Shown in pieces: positions 60,219 through 64,000 of a stretch of 64,000 nt of DNA. The notes under the pieces are model-generated. The model saw only the letters and a program-made list of their open reading frames with translations, searched no databases and was not told the origin of the DNA. The first letter of the stretch is position 1, and each line of letters begins with the position of its first letter. Both the position numbers and the translations under genes were made by a program. The DNA comes from Pseudoduganella umbonata (GTDB taxonomy: Bacteria > Pseudomonadota > Gammaproteobacteria > Burkholderiales > Burkholderiaceae_D), in contig NZ_JACHXS010000013.1 in assembly GCF_014192225.1 (NCBI RefSeq), positions 186,001 through 250,000 of the forward strand. The letters run 5' to 3'.

Positions 60219-60983
60219 ATGTGGCACGACGCAAAAGCCCTGAACGCAACCGCCAGCGGCATCTTCGCGCTGGTGTTTGCCGTTTGCGTCGCCGCCGGCG
60301 TCTGGTGGATCGCGCACCGGCCGGTCTTCGACCTGCGCACGATCCGTGTCGAGGCGATCGAGCAAGCTGACCTGCGCCACGTCAACCTGCTGACGCTGAA
60401 GAACGGCACGCAGGGCCGCATTCCCGGCAACTTCTTCACGGCCAACCTGGACCAGGTGCGCCAGGTGTTCGAGGCGGTGCCCTGGGTACGGCGCGCCACG
60501 GTGCGGCGCGAATGGCCGAACCAGCTGATCGTGGAAGTGGAAGAGCACGAGGCGCTGGGCACGTGGGGCGAGGATGGCCGGCTGCTGTCGGTGAAGGGCG
60601 ATGTGTTCACGGCCAACCTGGCCGAGGCGGAAGAGGATCACGAACTGCCGCAGTTCTCCGGACCGGACGGCAGCGAGAAGGAAGTGCTGTCGCGCTACGC
60701 CGAACTGCGCAAGTGGTTTGCCCCGGCCAGGCTGGTGCCGGCCGGGCTGGCGCTGTCGAGCCGGTACGCGTGGACGGTGACGCTGGACAGCGGCGCCGTG
60801 GTGGCGCTGGGCCGCGAGCAGACGCCGACGATGCTGAAGGACCGCGTGGCGCGGCTGGTGTCGGTGTGGCCGCAACTGGCGGCGCGCGTGCCGGACATCG
60901 AAACGATCGACATGCGCTACCAGAACGGGCTGGCGCTGTCGGCGGCGGGCCTGAAGATACCGGCTGAGAAGGCAAAGAAATAG
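60219..60983 (+). CDS. ftsQ: Cell division protein FtsQ
   Basis: 254 residues. Cytoplasmic start, membrane helix about 14-33, POTRA domain (LRTIRVEAIEQADLRHVN), then the beta domain (VPWVRRATVRREWPNQLIVEVEEHEALG). Scaffold for FtsL-FtsB. Its last codons and stop form the first unit of the 11-bp repeat that fills the spacer to ftsA. Confidence 0.94.
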   Translation: MWHDAKALNATASGIFALVFAVCVAAGVWWIAHRPVFDLRTIRVEAIEQADLRHVNLLTLKNGTQGRIPGNFFTANLDQVRQVFEAVPWVRRATVRREWPNQLIVEVEEHEALGTWGEDGRLLSVKGDVFTANLAEAEEDHELPQFSGPDGSEKEVLSRYAELRKWFAPARLVPAGLALSSRYAWTVTLDSGAVVALGREQTPTMLKDRVARLVSVWPQLAARVPDIETIDMRYQNGLALSAAGLKIPAEKAKK

Positions 60984-61018
60984 TCAAGAAATAGCGACGA
61001 AATAGCGAAGAAATAGCG
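60975..61018 (+). repeat. Four tandem 11-bp AAGAAATAG units from the ftsQ stop into the spacer
   Basis: AAGAAATAG-TC, AAGAAATAG-CG, ACGAAATAG-CG, AAGAAATAG-CG. Unit 1 contains the ftsQ stop (TAG), and every unit carries a TAG. The ftsQ-ftsA spacer is otherwise purine-rich and without a clear promoter. Confidence 0.7.
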
Positions 61019-61085
61019 CAGAAGAAAAGCTGAAGAACAGGCCGCAACGGGCCAAGCAGAGCGAAACGAATTTAACGAGCAAATA

Positions 61086-62318
61086 ATGACAAAAGACGCG
61101 AAAAACCTGATCGTCGGTCTCGACATCGGCACCTCGAAGGTGGTGGCCGTGGTCGCCGAAGTGATGGGCGATGGCCGCCACGAAGTGATCGGGCTGGGGC
61201 AGCACGAATCGAAAGGCCTGAAGAAGGGCGTGGTGGTCAACATCGAAGCGACCGTGGAATCCATCCAGCGCGCCCTCGAGGAAGCCGAGCTGATGGCCGA
61301 CTGCAAGATCCGCAATGTGTATGCGGGCATCGCGGGCAGCCATATCCGCAGCTTCAATTCGAGCGGCATGGTGGCGATCAAGGAAAAGGAAGTCACGGCC
61401 ACCGACGTCGCGCGCGTCATTGAAACGGCGAAGGCCGTTAACATCCCTACTGATCAGCAGCTGCTGCACACGGTGCCGCAGGAATTCATCGTCGACAGCC
61501 AGGAAGACGTGCGCGAGCCGATCGGCATGAGCGGCATCCGGCTGGAAGTGAAGGTACATATCGTCACGGGCGCGGTGAGCGCCGTGCAGAACATCGTCAA
61601 GTGCGTGCGGCGCTGCGGGCTCGAGGTCTCCGACCTGATCCTGCAGCCGATGGCATCCGCGGATGCCGTGCTCACGCCGGACGAAAAGGAATTGGGTGTA
61701 GTGCTGATCGATATCGGCGGCGGCACCACCGACGTTGCAGTGTTCTCGGACGGCGCGATCCGCCATACGGCAGTGATCCCGATCGCCGGTGACCAGATCA
61801 CCAACGACATAGCGATGGCCTTGCGGACGCCCACGTCCGAAGCGGAAGAAATCAAGATCCGCTACGGCGTGGCAAAGCAGGTACTGGCAGATCCGGGGGA
61901 ACACCTGGAAGTGCCGGGCCTGGGCGACCGCGGCCCCCGCAACCTGTCCCGCCAGGCGCTGGCTGCCGTCATCGAGCCGCGCGTGGAGGAATTGTTCGCC
62001 ATGGTGCACCAGGTCGTGCGCGAGTCCGGATACGAGGGCGTGCTCTCGTCCGGCATCGTGCTGACCGGCGGCTCCTCGATCATGCCTGGCATGGTCGAAA
62101 TGGCGGAGGACATCTTCCTGAAACCGGCGCGCCTCGGCACGCCGGACTATCGCGGCCAGCTGGCCGACGTGGTGCGCAGCCCCCGCTATGCCACCGTGCT
62201 CGGCCTCCTGCTGGAAGCGAAGAAGCAGTATTTGCGCGGTCATATCGTGACGCGCCAGGACGGGTCCGTGAAGGCGGTCTGGCAACGCATGAAGGAATGG
62301 TTCCTCGGGAACTTCTGA
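61086..62318 (+). CDS. ftsA: Cell division protein FtsA
   Basis: 410-residue actin-like protein that tethers FtsZ to the membrane. LDIGTSKVVAVV (phosphate 1), VLIDIGGGTTDVAVF (phosphate 2), GIVLTGGSSIMPGM (adenosine), and the C-terminal amphipathic helix VWQRMKEWFLGNF that binds lipid. Confidence 0.96.
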   Translation: MTKDAKNLIVGLDIGTSKVVAVVAEVMGDGRHEVIGLGQHESKGLKKGVVVNIEATVESIQRALEEAELMADCKIRNVYAGIAGSHIRSFNSSGMVAIKEKEVTATDVARVIETAKAVNIPTDQQLLHTVPQEFIVDSQEDVREPIGMSGIRLEVKVHIVTGAVSAVQNIVKCVRRCGLEVSDLILQPMASADAVLTPDEKELGVVLIDIGGGTTDVAVFSDGAIRHTAVIPIAGDQITNDIAMALRTPTSEAEEIKIRYGVAKQVLADPGEHLEVPGLGDRGPRNLSRQALAAVIEPRVEELFAMVHQVVRESGYEGVLSSGIVLTGGSSIMPGMVEMAEDIFLKPARLGTPDYRGQLADVVRSPRYATVLGLLLEAKKQYLRGHIVTRQDGSVKAVWQRMKEWFLGNF

Positions 62319-62477
62319 GGGGGCGCTTGCGGGCCTGCCGCGTTGACGGCGGCCTGCGATGCACCCAAAACGGTAACAACAGGGTAAACTATTTTCATAT
62401 ATACGCATTCTTCAACCCCCGGCCTCTACCGATATGAAGGCTGGCGCTTGACGGGCGCTTTCAACTAGGAGCACATC
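62319..62477 (+). promoter_or_regulatory. ftsA-ftsZ spacer with probable ftsZ promoter region
   Basis: 159 bp. An AT-rich stretch (AACTATTTTCATATATAC, about 62386-62403) contrasts with flanking GC-rich DNA and could hold ftsZ's own promoter; I could not fix the hexamers. TAGGAG is the ribosome site. Confidence 0.35.
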
Positions 62478-63680
62478 ATGGAGTTCGATATGGTCGATAA
62501 CGCATCACTGGGAACGGTGATCAAGGTGGTCGGTGTGGGCGGCGCGGGCGGTAACGCGGTGCAGCACATGATCAACAAGGGCATGAGCGGGGTGGAATTC
62601 ATCGCCGCCAATACCGATGCCCAGGCGTTGTCGGCTTCCAAGGCCGACAACATCATCCAGATCGGCGAGACCGGCCTGGGTGCGGGCATGAAGCCCGACG
62701 TCGGCCGCAAGCTGGCCGAAGAGTCGCGTGCGCGCATCGAGGATGCGCTGCGCGGCGCGCACATGGTGTTCATCGCCGCCGGCATGGGTGGCGGTACCGG
62801 CACCGGAGCCGCGCCGATCGTCGCCGAAGTGGCGAAATCGCTGGGCGCGCTGACGGTGGCGGTGGTGTCGAAGCCGTTCTCGCACGAAGGCCAGAAGTGC
62901 ATGGAAATCGCCGACGAAGGCCTGGAGCAGCTGTCGCAGAATGTCGATTCGCTGATCGTGATCCTGAACGAGAAGCTCGAAGAGATCTACGAGGACGAGT
63001 CGCTGATCGAATGGCTGCAGCATGCCGACGATGTGCTGAACAACGCGGTGGCCGGCATTGCCGAGATCATCAATGTGCCGGGCCACATCAACGTCGACTT
63101 CAATGACGTGAAGACGATCATGGGCGAGCAGGGCAAGGCGATGATGGGTACCGCCACCGCCGCCGGCGTGGACCGCGCACGCATCGCCGCCGAACAGGCA
63201 GTGGCGTCGCCGCTGCTGGACGGCATCGACCTGTCCGGCGCGCGCGGCGTGCTGGTCAACGTGACCGCCAGCCGCGGGCTGAAGGGCAAGGAGATCAAGG
63301 AAGTGATGGCGGCAGTGCGCGCCTTCGCCGCACCGGATGCATCGATCGCACAGGGCATCGCCTACGACGATTCGATGGGCGATTCGATCCGCGTGACCGT
63401 GGTGGCCACGGGCCTGGGCAAGAACAAGAAGCACGTGCAGCTGGTACCGCAGCAGATGCTGCGCACCGGTACCCACAACAACCCGCTGAACCCGCAGGCC
63501 GGGCTGGGCGGGGCTGCCGCGTCGGTTGCGATGGGCGTGGCCGCCGGCCACAACTTCGAAGGCCAGAAAGCACCGGCCGTGTGGCGCCGCGAATCGGCTT
63601 CCGAGCAGGTGCGCGCGATGGAAAAGAACGGCATGGAAACCTACGATATCCCGGCATTCCTGCGCAAGCAGGCCGACTGA
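62478..63680 (+). CDS. ftsZ: Cell division GTPase FtsZ
   Basis: 400-residue tubulin homologue forming the Z ring. GTP signature GGGTGTGAAP (about 106-115), synergy loop NVDFNDVKTIM, and the conserved C-terminal peptide DIPAFLRKQAD for FtsA/ZipA binding. Last division gene of the cluster; followed by a terminator. Confidence 0.97.
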   Translation: MEFDMVDNASLGTVIKVVGVGGAGGNAVQHMINKGMSGVEFIAANTDAQALSASKADNIIQIGETGLGAGMKPDVGRKLAEESRARIEDALRGAHMVFIAAGMGGGTGTGAAPIVAEVAKSLGALTVAVVSKPFSHEGQKCMEIADEGLEQLSQNVDSLIVILNEKLEEIYEDESLIEWLQHADDVLNNAVAGIAEIINVPGHINVDFNDVKTIMGEQGKAMMGTATAAGVDRARIAAEQAVASPLLDGIDLSGARGVLVNVTASRGLKGKEIKEVMAAVRAFAAPDASIAQGIAYDDSMGDSIRVTVVATGLGKNKKHVQLVPQQMLRTGTHNNPLNPQAGLGGAAASVAMGVAAGHNFEGQKAPAVWRRESASEQVRAMEKNGMETYDIPAFLRKQAD

Positions 63681-63800
63681 TACGGTAGCGGCTACCCGCT
63701 GGTCATTGCGGAGTTCTCGCGAACTCCGCCGCGCCGGCCTTCGCGAGAGGGGCCGGCGTCTTCGAGCGGGTTCGCTCGCGCTCTGGCATACTGCCGGAGC

Positions 63801-63841
63801 TGCCGCCCTGGGTGCAGCCACCCATGAGCGGCATTTTTTTT
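63801..63841 (+). terminator. Terminator after ftsZ
   Basis: TGCCGC and GCGGCA outer stem, TGGGTG/CACCCA inner stem, then eight T residues. It closes the dcw transcript; the 80 bp before it contain two smaller inverted repeats (GAGTTCTCGCGAACTC, GCGAGCGAACCCGCTCG-like). Confidence 0.85.
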
Positions 63842-63867
63842 GTTGCGCAAGATTCGAGGAGAACCAT

Positions 63868-64000
63868 ATGACCATCAAGATCGGCGATACGCTGCCGGAA
63901 GGCACGCTGTCCGAATTCATCGAAGTGGAAACCGAAGCGTGCTCGCTGGGTCCGAACACGTTCAACGTGCAGGAGCTCGTGAAGGGCAAGAAGATCGCGA
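63868..64000 (+). CDS. Peroxiredoxin (PrxV/redoxin-like), 5' part
   Basis: First 44 codons only: MTIKIGDTLPEGTLSEFIE, then CSLGPNTFNVQELVKGKKIA. Start pattern KIGDTLPEGTLxEF fits the type II peroxiredoxin/redoxin family. The peroxidatic Cys lies beyond the window. GAGGAGA precedes the ATG. In related genomes a peroxiredoxin often sits between ftsZ and lpxC, so lpxC may follow. Confidence 0.85.
   Translation, partial: MTIKIGDTLPEGTLSEFIEVETEACSLGPNTFNVQELVKGKKIA

Noticed and set aside
62319..63700. Missing lpxC after ftsZ as a rearrangement
   Set aside because: A peroxiredoxin gene between ftsZ and lpxC is a usual arrangement in this group and the window ends before lpxC could appear.
1..64000. 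Insertion sequences, prophage or integrase genes
   Set aside because: No transposase, integrase or terminal inverted repeat with target duplication was recognised; the T6SS islet has no visible mobility genes.

Overview
The window is GC-rich chromosomal DNA from a Gram-negative betaproteobacterium, most likely Burkholderiales/Oxalobacteraceae (Massilia/Duganella-like). This rests on the ftsY-ftsE-ftsX-rpoH order, a complete dcw (division and cell wall) cluster, a Burkholderiales-type porin, RNase P RNA followed by glpK, and dispersed hairpin repeats of the GGGGTCAGACCCC / CCGGTGACAGACACCGG kind. The species call is inference. No tRNA, rRNA, CRISPR array, transposase or phage gene was seen.

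Layout. 1-4.0 kb: end of a SCO1/SenC copper chaperone, an AI-2E/PerM-type permease, a secreted DUF3108-like protein and a CorC/HlyC-type CBS membrane protein. 4.0-15.1 kb: a large tellurite-resistance-type (Ter) stress locus. It holds a divergent NhaR-like LysR regulator, a TerD-TerZ-like pair, and a five-gene tightly overlapping metabolite operon (ATP-grasp, PRTase-TRSP, HAD, StiP/PRTase-PELOTA, HpcH/HpaI-citrate lyase). A DUF475/TerC-like membrane protein and a second TerD-TerZ pair with an AIM24/TIGR00266 gene between them complete it. 15.4-24.4 kb: accessory metabolism (a putative Fur-controlled siderophore-type esterase, an ABC exporter whose permease is fused to a CPBP protease, an ArsR-type regulator, a minimal P450 with an ABM-domain partner, and gamma-glutamyltransferase). 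24.5-28.9 kb: rpoH (with a CIRCE element over its promoter) and ftsX-ftsE-ftsY. 29-40.9 kb: a CarH/LitR-type B12 photoreceptor regulator, an AEC transporter, a TauD-like dioxygenase, a chemoreceptor with a sigma-28-like promoter, a porin, a TPP enzyme, a possibly leaderless ArsR-type regulator, rnpB and glpK. 40.9-45.7 kb: a lower-GC type VI secretion effector islet (PAAR, two Tla3-like lipoproteins, and a broken Tle3 lipase that has lost its catalytic part and carries a frameshifting 28-bp duplication). 46.2-63.7 kb: the dcw cluster mraZ-rsmH-ftsL-ftsI-murE-murF-mraY-murD-ftsW-murG-murC-ddl-ftsQ-ftsA-ftsZ, then the start of a peroxiredoxin gene.

How it works together. The Ter locus is the most interesting region. 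Its metabolite operon matches the gene set that comparative genomics has linked to Ter/TerD stress systems and a predicted nucleoside-like metabolite. Here it is bracketed by duplicated TerD cassettes. A 47-bp promoter element is shared by terD1 and the DUF475 gene, both TerD leaders carry a similar hairpin, and an array of 11-bp repeats precedes the metabolite operon. Together these suggest coordinated control that I do not know to be described. The dcw cluster makes and polymerises peptidoglycan precursors and builds the division ring. It is preceded by a 10-bp-periodic MraZ-box array.
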